Part shown: in pieces, positions 52,067 through 61,561 of the stretch
Layout: each line of letters opens with the position of its first letter
How positions within the stretch are numbered: position 1 is the stretch's first letter
Assembly (NCBI RefSeq): GCF_000768685.1
Contig: NZ_AVPK01000005.1
Span: 62,001 to 126,000, forward strand
From: Knoellia subterranea KCTC 19937
Lineage (GTDB): Bacteria > Actinomycetota > Actinomycetes > Actinomycetales > Dermatophilaceae
DNA length: 64,000 nt
Direction: 5' to 3'
Position numbers and translations under genes: made by a program
The notes under the pieces: model-generated
The model's database searches: none
The model's input: the letters and a program-made list of their open reading frames with translations, nothing else
Told to the model about the DNA's origin: nothing

Positions 52067-53071
52067 TCAGTTCTTGGTCTGCGAGTTCTTCTTGGCGGCC
52101 GAACCGGATCCCGACTTCTTGGCCCGCTTCTTGCTCTTGGGCTGGACGCGCTGGCTGGCACGCTCGGCCTCCGCCGCGGCCTCCGCCTCCTCGGCCGCCT
52201 TGCGCTCGGCCTCACCGGGGATCGGCTTGCCGCGCTTGGCCAGGCGCTCGTGCAGCGCCTTCTCGGCGGCCGAGCCGGGGGCTGGCATCTTCCGGATGAC
52301 GTAGAACTGCTGGACCATCGACCACACGTTGGTGGTGAACCAGTAGAGCAGGACACCGATGGGGAAGTTGATACCGGAGACCGCGAAGACGACCGGCATG
52401 ACGTACATGATCAGCTTCTGCTGCTTGGCGAACGGGTTGTCCAGCGCCGACGCCGGCATGTTCTTCGTCATCAACTGACGCTGCGTCGTGAAGGTCGTGG
52501 CCGACATGAGGATGATCAGGATGACCGTGACGACGTAGGTCGCCGTGTTGTTGGCACGCAGGAAGGTGTCGGACAGCTGCGCACCGAAAAGAGTGGCCTG
52601 CTCCGCCTGGGCGGCGACCTCCTTGGTGATCGGCCCGATCTCGTCGGACTGACCGAGAGAGATCTTCTCGAGACCGTTGAGCACCCGGAAGAGACCGAAG
52701 AAGAACGGGGACTGCACGAGGATCGGCAGACACGAGGAGAACGGGTTGGTGCCCTCCTTGCGGTAGAGCGCCATCGTCTCCTGAGTCATCGCCTGGCGGG
52801 ACTCGGGATCGGTCTTGCCCTTGTACTTCTTCTGGATCTTCTGCAACTCGGGTTGGATGAGCTGCATCTTGCGGGAGGCGTTGATCTGCTTGACGAACAG
52901 CGGGATCATCGCCGCACGCATGACGATCACGAGGCCGATGATCGACAGGGCCCACGCCGCACCCGAAGCCGGGTCGAGGCCGATGGCGGTGAACGCCTGG
53001 TGGAAGCCGTACATGATCCACGCGACGAGCAACTCGATCGGGCGGAGCAGGCTGTTGAAGAAGTCTCCCAT
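52067..53071 (-). CDS. yidC: Membrane protein insertase YidC
   Basis: YidC inserts and folds membrane proteins alone or with Sec. The 334-residue protein has five helices. The conserved hydrophilic-groove arginine is in IVMRAAMIPLFVKQ, with ASRKMQLIQPELQKIQKKYKGK and LPILVQSPFFFGLFRVLN following. The C-terminal tail is long and Lys/Ala-rich (about 70 residues), suited to ribosome contact. It lacks the large periplasmic domain of Gram-negative YidC. Confidence 0.95.
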   Translation of the reverse strand: MGDFFNSLLRPIELLVAWIMYGFHQAFTAIGLDPASGAAWALSIIGLVIVMRAAMIPLFVKQINASRKMQLIQPELQKIQKKYKGKTDPESRQAMTQETMALYRKEGTNPFSSCLPILVQSPFFFGLFRVLNGLEKISLGQSDEIGPITKEVAAQAEQATLFGAQLSDTFLRANNTATYVVTVILIILMSATTFTTQRQLMTKNMPASALDNPFAKQQKLIMYVMPVVFAVSGINFPIGVLLYWFTTNVWSMVQQFYVIRKMPAPGSAAEKALHERLAKRGKPIPGEAERKAAEEAEAAAEAERASQRVQPKSKKRAKKSGSGSAAKKNSQTKN

Positions 53072-53128
53072 GCTGTCCTTCGGTTATCCCGGCGTCATCG
53101 CCGGTGGTGGGCCCACGCAGGGCGTGGG

Positions 53129-53422
53129 TCAGGTGGTGGTCTCGTGGGGGATGTGGCGCGCGATGAGTTCGCCGTCATCGATGTGGCCGGGCAGGGGCGG
53201 CACGTGGTCGACGCCCCCGGGCGACCACGGGTGACACCTGCCCAACCGCCGGATCGTGAGCCAGGTTCCCCGGAACAGGCCGTACCGGCCGAGGGCGGTC
53301 ACCGCATACGCAGAGCAGGACGGGAAGTAGCGGCAGGTGGCCGGGCGCATCGGCGACAGGACGAACTGGTAGGCGCGCACGAGCCAGATGACCGGCTTGG
53401 CAGCGACCTGACCGAGTGTCAT
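53129..53422 (-). CDS. yidD: Membrane protein insertion efficiency factor YidD
   Basis: YidD is a small membrane-associated protein that helps YidC-dependent insertion. The 97-residue protein has the conserved cysteine cluster and motif YQFVLSPMRPATCRYFPSCSAYAVTAL and RLGRCHPWSPGGVDHVPP. Its start overlaps the rnpA stop (53419-53422). The C-terminal His/Thr tail is variable in the family. Confidence 0.95.
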   Translation of the reverse strand: MTLGQVAAKPVIWLVRAYQFVLSPMRPATCRYFPSCSAYAVTALGRYGLFRGTWLTIRRLGRCHPWSPGGVDHVPPLPGHIDDGELIARHIPHETTT

Positions 53423-53784
53423 GATGCGACCTGAAGACGACGAATTGCCTTGTGCAACAACGGAATCAGCGATTCCGAGAGCTCTGCGAACGTTGCCGTC
53501 GCAGCGGCCGGTTGCGCTCGGACGACGATGTCGACGCCATCGGGTATGCCGGTCAGCTGGGTGGCGATCGCGGCGCGCAGTCGGCGCTTGGTCCGGTTCC
53601 GGACGACCGCGTTGCCGACGGCCTTGGACACGACGAAACCGACCCTCGGCGGAAGGCCCGCACGGGGGTCGGTCACGTTGGCGTGCACCACGAGGATCCT
53701 CGATCCCGCTCGCGTCGCACCAGGGGCGCGGATCGCCGACGCGAACTCGGACCGCTCACGCAGTCGGTTCGGCGCCGGCAGCAC
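53419..53784 (-). CDS. rnpA: Ribonuclease P protein component
   Basis: RnpA is the protein subunit of RNase P, which matures tRNA 5' ends. The 121-residue basic protein starts with LPAPNRLRERSEFASAIR and has VGFVVSKAVGNAVVRNRTKRRLRAA, containing the RNR signature. It follows rpmH by 7 bp. One GTATGCCG word occurs in the gene. Confidence 0.95.
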   Translation of the reverse strand: MLPAPNRLRERSEFASAIRAPGATRAGSRILVVHANVTDPRAGLPPRVGFVVSKAVGNAVVRNRTKRRLRAAIATQLTGIPDGVDIVVRAQPAAATATFAELSESLIPLLHKAIRRLQVAS

Positions 53785-53791
53785 CGAAGCC

Positions 53792-53929
53792 TCAGGCCGA
53801 GAGTTCGGCGCGGCCCTTGCGGCGACGACCAGCGAGGATGGCGCGGCCGGCGCGGGTACGCATGCGCAGGCGGAAGCCGTGGGTCTTGGCCCGGCGACGA
53901 TTGTTGGGCTGGAACGTACGCTTGCTCAC
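53792..53929 (-). CDS. rpmH: 50S ribosomal protein L34
   Basis: This 45-residue basic ribosomal protein starts [21 protein letters not shown] and continues [19 protein letters not shown], the universal L34 sequence. The start is the GTG at 53929 after GAAGAGAG. It is the first gene of the minus-strand rpmH-rnpA-yidD-yidC-jag-rsmG group and diverges from dnaA. Confidence 0.97.
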   Translation of the reverse strand: MSKRTFQPNNRRRAKTHGFRLRMRTRAGRAILAGRRRKGRAELSA

Positions 53930-54318
53930 GGTGAATCTCTCTTCACAGGACGGACCCTGCGGATTCACACCGCAAGGTTCTGGGGCAGTCAGGGTGGTGC
54001 TGGCTCGTGGCCCATGGGCAGGCGTCAACGGCCGCCACAACAGGCTTCTCAACGGTACGGGAGAGCACCATCGCCGGTCAAACTCACCGAACGGCGCCCG
54101 GAGCCGAGTGAAAACCGCCTAGGCTCTCATCCCACGGCCACCCCCCGGGTGAGCGACACGCCGCGAACGGCACTGTCGATCAAACTCGGGACACGGTACG
54201 GCTTGCCGCAGGGGCACGCGGTTGTTAGCGTCACTCGCCTACCCACAGACTGTGGACAACTCTGTGGACATCGATCGATTCACGCGCAGCATGACCACGA
54301 AAGGCTTGGGGTGATCAC
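53930..54318. promoter_or_regulatory. rpmH-dnaA intergenic region
   Basis: This 389-bp spacer holds the divergent promoters of rpmH and dnaA. A strong DnaA box TGTGGACAA is at 54251-54259, flanked by the weaker CCCACAGAC and TGTGGACAT about 68 bp before the dnaA start. That fits autoregulation of dnaA. No gene is evident. Confidence 0.7.
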
Positions 54319-55935
54319 GTGCCGGACGTGGGCATGGACCAGATCTGGCGAACCACGCTCGAGGCACTCGATTCGGACGGCATCCCGGTGCAGCAACGCG
54401 CCTTCCTCTCACTGGCCCGCCTGGTCGGGCTGCTGGACGAGACGGCCCTCATCGCGGTGCCGAACGACTTCACCAAGGACATCGTCGAGACCAAGCTCCG
54501 CGAACGGGTCACCGAGACGCTGAGCGCCCAGTTGGGTCATGACGTCCGACTGGCCGTCACGGTGGACCAGTCCCTGGCCGACGCTCCGATCCCGGATCCG
54601 GCCGAGCCGTCCGAGGCCTCAGTCTCGCAGGCCAACGGCGCCGCAGCAGGGACCAGCGCGTCAGCGGCCGCCGGCACCGAGGACGCGATGGAGCTCAACG
54701 GTTCGACGACCCGCTACGGCGCGGACTCGACCCCGAGCGACGCCGATGGGCGTCGGGCCAAACGCCGCGCCGAACTCGACGGCATCGCCCTGGTCGAGGA
54801 TGACGACGTCGACGGCGCCCCCCTCAACGGTGACGTCTCCCGCCGCCCCTCACCCGGTGCGCTGCGCCCGCGCCCGGGTGCCACGGTGCCGGAGCAGGTC
54901 GAGCTGACCCGCCTCAACCCGAAGTACACCTTCGACACGTTCGTCATCGGCGCGAGCAACCGGTTCGCCAACGCCGCGGCCCTCGCGGTCGCGGAAACGC
55001 CGGCCAAGGCCTACAACCCACTCTTCATCTATGGGGAGTCGGGTCTGGGCAAGACGCACCTGCTCCACGCGATCGGCCACTACGCGCGCAACCTCTTCCC
55101 ACACGTCAAGGTGCGCTACGTGAACTCGGAGGAGTTCACCAACGACTTCATCAACAGCATCCGCGACGACAAGGCGGCGAACTTCCAGCGCCGATACCGC
55201 GACGTCGACGTCCTCCTCATCGACGACATCCAGTTCCTCCAGGGCAAGGTGCAGACGCAGGAGGAGTTCTTCCACACCTTCAACACGCTCCACAACGCCA
55301 ACAAGCAGGTCGTCATCACGAGTGACCTGCCGCCGAAGTTGCTCAGCGGCTTCGAGGAGCGCATGCGTAGTCGGTTCGAGTGGGGGCTCATGACCGACGT
55401 GCAGCCGCCGGACCTCGAGACCCGAATCGCGATCCTGCGCAAGAAGGCCGCCCAGGAGAAGCTCAGCGTCCCCGACGACGTGCTCGAGTTCATCGCCTCT
55501 CGCATCACGACCAACATCCGTGAGCTCGAGGGCGCGCTCATCCGCGTCACGGCCTTCGCGAGCCTCAACCGCCAGCCGGTCGACATCTCCCTCGCCGAGA
55601 TCGTGCTCAAGGACCTCATCCCACACGATTCGGCAAACCAGATCACGAGCGCGACGATCATGGCGCAGACCGCTGCCTACTTCGGGCTGACGCTCGAGGA
55701 CCTCCAGGGCCAGTCCCGCTCGCGTGTCCTCGTGACCGCCCGCCAGATCGCGATGTACCTGTGCCGCGAGCTCACAGACCTCTCCCTACCCAAGATCGGG
55801 CAACAGTTCGGCGGCCGCGACCACACGACGGTCATGCACGCCGACAAGAAGATCCGTCAGCTCATGGCCGAGCGTCGCGCGATCTATAACCAGGTCACCG
55901 AGCTGACGAACCGGATCAAGCAGCAGTCCCGCTGA
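54319..55935 (+). CDS. dnaA: Chromosomal replication initiator DnaA
   Basis: DnaA-ATP binds DnaA boxes and melts oriC. The 538-residue protein has domain I (residues 1-90), an acidic variable linker (about 91-195), the AAA+ domain with Walker [13 protein letters not shown] and Walker [14 protein letters not shown], and domain IV with the signature [24 protein letters not shown]. The GTG start lies after a GGGGTGA stretch. It is the reference gene for the origin. Confidence 0.98.
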   Translation: MPDVGMDQIWRTTLEALDSDGIPVQQRAFLSLARLVGLLDETALIAVPNDFTKDIVETKLRERVTETLSAQLGHDVRLAVTVDQSLADAPIPDPAEPSEASVSQANGAAAGTSASAAAGTEDAMELNGSTTRYGADSTPSDADGRRAKRRAELDGIALVEDDDVDGAPLNGDVSRRPSPGALRPRPGATVPEQVELTRLNPKYTFDTFVIGASNRFANAAALAVAETPAKAYNPLFIYGESGLGKTHLLHAIGHYARNLFPHVKVRYVNSEEFTNDFINSIRDDKAANFQRRYRDVDVLLIDDIQFLQGKVQTQEEFFHTFNTLHNANKQVVITSDLPPKLLSGFEERMRSRFEWGLMTDVQPPDLETRIAILRKKAAQEKLSVPDDVLEFIASRITTNIRELEGALIRVTAFASLNRQPVDISLAEIVLKDLIPHDSANQITSATIMAQTAAYFGLTLEDLQGQSRSRVLVTARQIAMYLCRELTDLSLPKIGQQFGGRDHTTVMHADKKIRQLMAERRAIYNQVTELTNRIKQQSR

Positions 55936-56665
55936 CAACCTCGTCTGACCGCCCTCGGGTCCTCGGGCTGTCGTCGTCCACAGACTCTTTTGCTGCGGAC
56001 TCCTCCGCCCTCCGGGCCTCGGTCGCAGACCTCCCTCGGGTCCTCGGGCTGTCGTCGTCCACAGAGCAATCCACAACTGTGGGCACCTCGTCACCCATTC
56101 GTCATCTTCGATCGCCCACAGGCTCCTGAGCACGAGTCATCCACGGACTGTGGATAACTCTGTGGAGAACCTCCTCCTGTGGACAGAGTGTGGACAACGT
56201 CCGACGACCCCATCATCCCCAGCACCTGTGGACAACTGTGGATAACCACTCCTCGCGAGTGGACGAACGGTGACGAACCCGTGGACGGGAGCGGACGGCA
56301 TACGCGTCGTCAACAACGGGACACTCGCGGTCCACACGGTCTCCACGCACTGTCCACCCCCGCAATCGAGCGTCTGACCTGCACGAACACCGAGTTGTCC
56401 ACAGCTTCCACACCTCCTACAAAGACCACGAGATCCCTCAATCAATGGTCCTGCCCCGATGACCTGCTTGTGGATGCCCCTGACCTGACCCCCAAACCGG
56501 ACCACGCACCGAGGGATCGAATGACAGGTTTCCGTCTCCGGTGTCCTCGCTCGCGTCCGTGCACTAATGTCATCTCTCCCGCGTCCCTGCGGCACTCGTG
56601 CGCGCTCGCGGCCCGAAAGTTTGTCGTTCTGCCCGCTCCACCCCACACAGTTAGGTCGGTATGCC
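55936..56665. other. oriC: Origin of replication (oriC), dnaA-dnaN spacer
   Basis: This 730-bp spacer holds strong DnaA boxes TGTGGATAA (56149, 56237), TGTGGACAA (56189, 56227) and TTGTCCACA (56395), with many weaker TCCACA/TGTGGA variants. The four boxes at 56149-56245 form a dense cluster. A less GC-rich stretch with ACAAAGACC and CAATCAATGG near 56417-56447 might be the unwinding element. Position between dnaA and dnaN is the actinobacterial rule. Confidence 0.92.
55952..56065. repeat. 33-bp direct repeat in the origin
   Basis: A 33-bp sequence beginning CCCTCGGGTCCTCGGGCTG and ending GTCGTCCACAGA occurs identically at 55952-55984 and 56033-56065, 81 bp apart, just after dnaA. Each copy ends in a DnaA-box-like CGTCCACAG. 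Confidence 0.85.
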
Positions 56666-57799
56666 GTGAAGTTCCGCGTCGAGCGTGAAGTCCTGGCCGA
56701 GGCGGTCACCTGGGTGGCCCGTGGGCTTCCCGCGCGTCCTCCCGTCCCCGTCCTCGCCGGCATCCTCATCGAGGCCAGTGACGAGGGCACCGTCACGCTG
56801 TCGGCCTTCGACTACGAGGTCTCGGCGCGCCTGACCGTTCCGGCCGAGGTGAGCGAAGCCGGCACCGTCCTCGTGCTCGGACGCCTCCTCGCCGACATCT
56901 CGCGCAACCTGCCCAACAAGCCGGTCGACGTCGAGGTCCAGGGCTCCAAGGTCCAGGTCGTGTGTGGGTCGAGCCGATTCAGCCTGCTGCAGATGCCGTC
57001 CGACGACTACCCGACGCTGCCGGCCTCGCCCGAGGCGAGTGGCTCGATCGATGGTCACCTCTTCACCCAGGCCGTGAGCCAGGTGTCGGTGGCGGCCGAT
57101 CGCGGCGACACCCTGCCGATCCTCACCGGCGTGCGCGTCGAGATCGAGGGCGACAAGATGACGCTCCTCGCCACCGACCGCTACCGCCTCGCGATGCGCG
57201 AGCTGACGTGGAACCCGACCGACAGCGCCGCGAGCCACGTCGTGCTCGTGCCCGCACGCACCCTCGCCGACACCGCCCGTTCGCTCGGTGCGTCCGGCTC
57301 CATCGACGTCGCGCTCGGTGCGAACGCCGGCGGTGACGGCCTCGTCGGCTTCGAGGCCGGCTCGCGCCGCACGACGACGCGTCTGCTCGACGGCGAGTAC
57401 CCCAAGGTCAGCTCGATCTTCCCGACGAGCTCGGACACCGAGGCCGTCATCAACACCGCCGAACTCGTCGAGGCCGTCAAGCGCGTCGCCCTCGTCGCCG
57501 AGCGCAACACCCCGGTCCGCCTCCGCTTCACCGAGGGCCAGGTCGCGATCGAGGCCGGCACCGGCGAGGACGCCCAGGCGAGCGAGGCCGTCGAGGCCAC
57601 GCTCCAGGGCCCCGACGTCGAGGTCGCCTTCAACCCGGGCTTCCTCCTCGACGGGCTCGGCGCCGTCGGCACCGACTTCAGCCGGCTCTCGTTCACCCAG
57701 CCGTCGCGCCCCGCGGTCCTCAGCGGCCAGGCCGAGGCCGACGGCGAGGCGGACACGAGTTACCGCTACGTCCTCATGCCGGTGCGTTTCGCAAGTTGA
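56666..57799 (+). CDS. dnaN: DNA polymerase III beta subunit (sliding clamp)
   Basis: DnaN forms the ring that tethers DNA polymerase to DNA. The 377-residue protein starts KFRVEREVLAEAVTWVARGLPARPPVPVLAGI and ends with YRYVLMPVRFAS, the standard C-terminal hydrophobic-cleft strand. The GTG at 56666 was chosen by alignment to the conserved N-terminus; the longer frame upstream lies in oriC. The codon is immediately preceded by GTATGCC, forming a GTATGCCG word that overlaps the start. Confidence 0.97.
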   Translation: MKFRVEREVLAEAVTWVARGLPARPPVPVLAGILIEASDEGTVTLSAFDYEVSARLTVPAEVSEAGTVLVLGRLLADISRNLPNKPVDVEVQGSKVQVVCGSSRFSLLQMPSDDYPTLPASPEASGSIDGHLFTQAVSQVSVAADRGDTLPILTGVRVEIEGDKMTLLATDRYRLAMRELTWNPTDSAASHVVLVPARTLADTARSLGASGSIDVALGANAGGDGLVGFEAGSRRTTTRLLDGEYPKVSSIFPTSSDTEAVINTAELVEAVKRVALVAERNTPVRLRFTEGQVAIEAGTGEDAQASEAVEATLQGPDVEVAFNPGFLLDGLGAVGTDFSRLSFTQPSRPAVLSGQAEADGEADTSYRYVLMPVRFAS

Positions 57800-57833
57800 C
57801 CGGCGTAGCCTGACCAGCACGATCAGAACCACC

Positions 57834-57877
57834 GCGTATGCCGTGTGGTCCCGGAGACGGGACCGGCCGGCATACGC
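57834..57877. terminator. Hairpin with CGGCATAC words in both arms, dnaN-gnd spacer
   Basis: GCGTATGCCG (57834-57843) pairs perfectly with CGGCATACGC (57868-57877), and inside it GGTCCC pairs with GGGACC (57859-57864), with a 3-nt internal mismatch. It lies after dnaN and downstream of the TAGCCT box (57806) presumed for gnd, so it is either a terminator or a leader hairpin. Confidence 0.7.
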
Positions 57878-57922
57878 CGCAAGGACTTCCACGCAACGGC
57901 CGTCAGACGTGAAGGGGTAGCA

Positions 57923-59068
57923 ATGCAACTGGGACTCATCGGGCTCGGCAAGATGGGCGGCAACATGCGCGAGCGGATCCGCCGCGCCGGTCACGAGGTC
58001 GTCGGCTATGACCGCAATCCCGAGGTGTCGGACGTCAAGACCCTCGCCGCGATGGTCAAGAAGCTCGAGGCTCCCCGCGTCGTGTGGGTCATGGTTCCGC
58101 ACGGCGACCCCACGCGCGAGACCGTCGCCAAGCTCGGCGAGCTGCTCGACAAGGGCGACCTCGTCATCGACGGCGGCAACAGCCGCTTCACCGACGACAT
58201 CGAGAACGAGAAGCTGCTCAAGGCCAAGGGCATCGGCTACCTCGACTGCGGTGTGTCCGGTGGGATCTGGGGCCTGGAGAACGGCTACGGCCTCATGGTC
58301 GGTGGCACGAAGGCCAACGTTGCGAAGGCGATGCCGATCTTCGATGCGCTCCGCCCCGAGGGTCCGCGCGACGAGGGCTTCGTCCACGCGGGCGACATCG
58401 GCGCCGGGCACTACGTGAAGATGGTGCACAACGGCATCGAGTACGGCCTGATGCACGCGTACGCCGAGGGCTACGAGCTGCTCGAGAAGAAGGACATCGT
58501 CAAGGACGTCCCCGGGTCGTTCAAGGCGTGGAGCCGCGGCACCGTCGTCCGGTCCTGGCTGCTCGACCTCATGGTCCTCGCGCTCGAGGACAACCCCCAC
58601 CTCGACGACGTATCCGACTACACGGCCGACTCGGGCGAGGGTCGCTGGACCGTCGAGGAGGCCATCGCCAACTCGGTCCCGATGCCGGTCATCTCGGCGT
58701 CGCTGTTCGCGCGGTTCGCCTCGCGGCAGGAGAGCTCACCGACGATGCAGGCTGTCGCGGCGCTGCGCGGTCAGTTCGGTGGGCACCAGGTCATGACGAG
58801 CGCCGAGGGCGAGAAGCTGCGCGCCGACGCTGCTGCCGGTCCGAAGTCCGCCACCGCGACCAAGAAGGCCGCCGCCCGCAAGGAGAAGCCGACCAAGAGC
58901 GCTGCCAAGGCCGCCGCCAAGGGTCGCAAGGCTGCTGCGGCCGGCCCGTCGTCGGGTTCGGGCGCCACGGGTGCGGGTGCCGGCGCGACCTCCGGGTCGG
59001 GTGCCACGAACTCGGGTGCCACGAAGAAGGCCGCGTCGACGCGGAAGCGCGCCGCAAAGAAGGCCTGA
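57923..59068 (+). CDS. gnd: 6-phosphogluconate dehydrogenase (decarboxylating) with Lys/Ala-rich tail
   Basis: Gnd oxidises 6-phosphogluconate to ribulose-5-phosphate in the pentose phosphate pathway. The enzyme part (residues 1-300) has the NAD(P) motif GLGKMGGNM, DGGNSRFTDD, CGVSGGIWGLENGYGLMVGG, the catalytic lysine region HYVKMVHNGIEYGLM, and SSPTMQAVAALRGQFGGHQ at its normal end. About 80 more residues form a lysine/alanine tail (TATKKAAARKEKPTKSAAKAA, ending STRKRAAKKA) like bacterial histone H1-type proteins. The ATG at 57923 follows GAAGGGG. Confidence 0.94.
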   Translation: MQLGLIGLGKMGGNMRERIRRAGHEVVGYDRNPEVSDVKTLAAMVKKLEAPRVVWVMVPHGDPTRETVAKLGELLDKGDLVIDGGNSRFTDDIENEKLLKAKGIGYLDCGVSGGIWGLENGYGLMVGGTKANVAKAMPIFDALRPEGPRDEGFVHAGDIGAGHYVKMVHNGIEYGLMHAYAEGYELLEKKDIVKDVPGSFKAWSRGTVVRSWLLDLMVLALEDNPHLDDVSDYTADSGEGRWTVEEAIANSVPMPVISASLFARFASRQESSPTMQAVAALRGQFGGHQVMTSAEGEKLRADAAAGPKSATATKKAAARKEKPTKSAAKAAAKGRKAAAAGPSSGSGATGAGAGATSGSGATNSGATKKAASTRKRAAKKA

Positions 59069-59077
59069 GCAGGTCAG

Positions 59078-60274
59078 GTGTACGTCCGGCACCTCACCGT
59101 CGGCGACTTCCGGAGCTATCCGAGCGCCGAACTCCCGCTGGAGCCGGGCATCACGACCTTCGTCGGCCTCAACGGCCAGGGCAAGACCAACCTCGTCGAG
59201 GCGATCGGCTATCTCGCGTCGCTCAGTTCGCACCGGGTGGCCAGTGACCAGCCGCTCGTGAGGTTCGGTGCCGGCCAGGCGATCGTGCGGGCCGCCGTCG
59301 TGCGCGAGGGGCGCGAGTCGATGGTCGAGCTCGAGATCAACCCGGGCCGGGCCAACCGTGCCCGGCTCAACAAGTCGCCGCTGACACGCACCAGGGACGT
59401 TCTCGGCCAGGTGCGGACCGTGCTCTTCGCGCCCGAGGACCTGGCGCTCGTCAAGGGTGACCCGTCCGAGCGCCGGCGCTTCCTCGACGACCTGCTCGTG
59501 GCGCGCCAACCGCGGTGGGCCGGCGCACGCGGCGACGTCGACAAGATCCTCAAACAGCGCAACGCCCTGCTCAAGTCGGCCCAGCCGGTGCTGCGCGGTC
59601 GTGGCAAGCAGCGTCGACCGGTGGAGGGCGTCGACGTCGCAACCGAGCGCGAGAGGGCGCTGCACACCCTCGACGTGTGGAACGCGCAGCTCGCGCAGGT
59701 GGCCGCTCCCCTGCTCTATGCCCGGCTGCGGTTGTTGCGCGACCTCGGACCACTGCTCGGCAAGGCCTACGACGAGGTGAGTGCGGGGCAGTCCGACGCT
59801 CGGGTGTCCTATCGGTCGTCGCTCCGGGAGCCGATGGCAGCACGGATCGCCGAGGGTGAGGTCCCGGAGATTGAGGAGCTGCACGCCGAGCTGCTCGAGT
59901 CGTTCGCGGAGGTGCGGTCACAGGAGATCGACCGCGGCGTCACCCTCGTCGGCCCGCACCGCGATGACGTCGTGCTGTCCCTCAGTGAACTGCCGGCCAA
60001 GGGCTATGCCAGCCACGGCGAGAGTTGGAGCTTCGCGCTGGGACTGCGTCTTGCGGCATACCACCTGCTTCGCCACGATCTCGGTGACGACCCGATCCTC
60101 ATCCTCGACGACGTCTTCGCCGAGTTGGACGCGGGCCGGCGCGAACGTCTGGCCGCGATGGTCGCCGACTGCGAGCAGGTGCTCATCACCGCTGCCGTGG
60201 AGGCGGACGTTCCGGAGCCGCTGCGCGGGCGGACGTATGCCGTGTCGCTCGGTGAGGTGACCGCGCGTGAGTGA
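59078..60274 (+). CDS. recF: DNA replication and repair protein RecF
   Basis: RecF is an SMC-like ATPase that helps load RecA at gaps. The 398-residue protein has the N-terminal [44 protein letters not shown] with Walker A, the signature region and Walker [25 protein letters not shown]. The GTG lies 9 bp after the gnd stop. Two CGGCATAC/GTATGCCG words lie near its 3' end. Confidence 0.96.
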   Translation: MYVRHLTVGDFRSYPSAELPLEPGITTFVGLNGQGKTNLVEAIGYLASLSSHRVASDQPLVRFGAGQAIVRAAVVREGRESMVELEINPGRANRARLNKSPLTRTRDVLGQVRTVLFAPEDLALVKGDPSERRRFLDDLLVARQPRWAGARGDVDKILKQRNALLKSAQPVLRGRGKQRRPVEGVDVATERERALHTLDVWNAQLAQVAAPLLYARLRLLRDLGPLLGKAYDEVSAGQSDARVSYRSSLREPMAARIAEGEVPEIEELHAELLESFAEVRSQEIDRGVTLVGPHRDDVVLSLSELPAKGYASHGESWSFALGLRLAAYHLLRHDLGDDPILILDDVFAELDAGRRERLAAMVADCEQVLITAAVEADVPEPLRGRTYAVSLGEVTARE

Positions 60275-60902
60275 CGATGTGAATCCGGTTGCAGGACAGG
60301 CGAATTCGGACGGTGCGGGCGCATCGTCGGCCGGCGATGTTTCACGTGAAACCTTGGCGGGGTCAGTGGGGTCGGTGGGCGAGGCTGCCCAAGCTGCCAC
60401 GGCTGCCCCGGATGAAGGTTTCGCCAGCGCGCCCGCCGATGCGTTGGCTCGGGCACGTGCGGCCGCGAGGGCCCGAGGGCTCCGTCCGGGCGTCAAGCCG
60501 AAGCGGCGGATCAAGGACGTCCCCGGCGGGGCGCACAAGAAGGGCCGCGACCCCATGTTGCTCGGTGACGAGCTCGACGCGTTCGTCACCGAGCGCGGGT
60601 GGAAGGTCGACGTCGCCGTCGGTGCCGTCATCGGACGGTGGCCGGCCATCGTGGGGCCGGAGGTCGCCCAGCACTGTCATCCCGTCGAGTTCGTCGACTC
60701 CGTCCTGACCGTGCGCGCCGACTCGACGGCCTGGGCGACGAATCTCCGCCTCATGTCGAACACCCTCATGGCGACCCTGGCGCGAGAAGTCGGCGAGGGA
60801 ACGGTGAGTGAGCTCCGCGTCGTGGGCCCGAGCGCACCGTCGTGGTCGCGCGGCGGCCGACGGGTGCAGGACGGCCGGGGGCCGCGCGACACCTACGGCT
60901 GA
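60267..60902 (+). CDS. DciA-like DUF721 protein
   Basis: This 211-residue protein overlaps recF by 8 bp. A disordered N-terminus of about 60 residues precedes the basic segment [15 protein letters not shown]. The DUF721 domain follows ([63 protein letters not shown]). DUF721 proteins related to DciA help load the replicative helicase DnaB. A perfect parS site in the N-terminus is read as VSRET. In most relatives gyrB follows; here it does not. Confidence 0.9.
   Translation: MSDDVNPVAGQANSDGAGASSAGDVSRETLAGSVGSVGEAAQAATAAPDEGFASAPADALARARAAARARGLRPGVKPKRRIKDVPGGAHKKGRDPMLLGDELDAFVTERGWKVDVAVGAVIGRWPAIVGPEVAQHCHPVEFVDSVLTVRADSTAWATNLRLMSNTLMATLAREVGEGTVSELRVVGPSAPSWSRGGRRVQDGRGPRDTYG
60339..60352. 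promoter_or_regulatory. parS site 7
   Basis: A perfect GTTTCACGTGAAAC inside the DUF721 gene, on the far side of the origin from the main parS group. Confidence 0.93.
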
Positions 60903-61561
60903 GTTGGTGTCATGGGGAGTCCGAGAGTTGGGAGATGCAGCGGGTTCTCCCCCAGGTCCGGCAGCTCCGGCTCGGGCTTCCAGTCCTCATCGTCGTTGCC
61001 CCAGTCGTCGTCGTCCCAGGTGTCCTCGAAGGACGGTTGCACCGGCTCGGGATCGCGCCATGCCGTGTAGCTCAGGGAGTCCGGGCTCACGACGCCGTAG
61101 ACGTCCCGAAGGGCCAGCACGGACATGTCGGCGACGGTCCGGGCCTGCGCCAGCGTTGCCGGGAGGTCGAGGCTCGTCCACCAGTTCATCTCACCCGGCC
61201 GGTGTGGTGACCACCCCGCCTCGACGAGACGGGCCTCACCCTGCGCGTCGGCCGGGCGCGTGATCGTCCGGTTGAAATTGCTCACGCACTCCGCATCCAC
61301 CCGATCCGCGTCAGCGGCGAACTGCACGTAGGTTCTCGAGGTGAGCTCCTCGACGATGAGATAGACCCGTTCGGGAAGGTCACGGATGGTTCGGGCGAGG
61401 CGTTCGCTGAAGTCGTCCCACCCCGAGTCGGGCTCGCGAGGGGACGATGGCCCGCCCGGGGGAGCAGGTTGGGCAACCGGGTGGTCCGCGTTCCCCGCGG
61501 GCGCAGGAACCGTGGACGAACGACGCAGTCGACTGAAGAAGTTGGCCATGGGAGTCACCAT
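60893..61561 (-). CDS. TY-Chap/YbjN-like chaperone-domain protein
   Basis: This protein of about 222 residues has a disordered Pro-rich N-terminus, then a domain with ERVYLIVEELTSRTYVQFAADADRVDAECVSNFNRT and LVEAGWSPHRPGEMNWWTSLDLP, the pattern of the TY-Chap (T3SS-chaperone/YbjN-like) peptide-binding fold. The C-terminus is acidic (DTWDDDDWGNDDEDW). It starts within the last codons of the upstream gene; an internal ATG at 61549 is an alternative. It converges on the DUF721 gene with a 10-bp overlap. The function is unknown. Confidence 0.65.
   Translation of the reverse strand: MVTPMANFFSRLRRSSTVPAPAGNADHPVAQPAPPGGPSSPREPDSGWDDFSERLARTIRDLPERVYLIVEELTSRTYVQFAADADRVDAECVSNFNRTITRPADAQGEARLVEAGWSPHRPGEMNWWTSLDLPATLAQARTVADMSVLALRDVYGVVSPDSLSYTAWRDPEPVQPSFEDTWDDDDWGNDDEDWKPEPELPDLGENPLHLPTLGLPMTPTQP

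Noticed and set aside
56651-58600. A 649-residue minus-strand frame opposite dnaN and gnd
   Set aside because: It mirrors two certain genes and has no recognisable domain.
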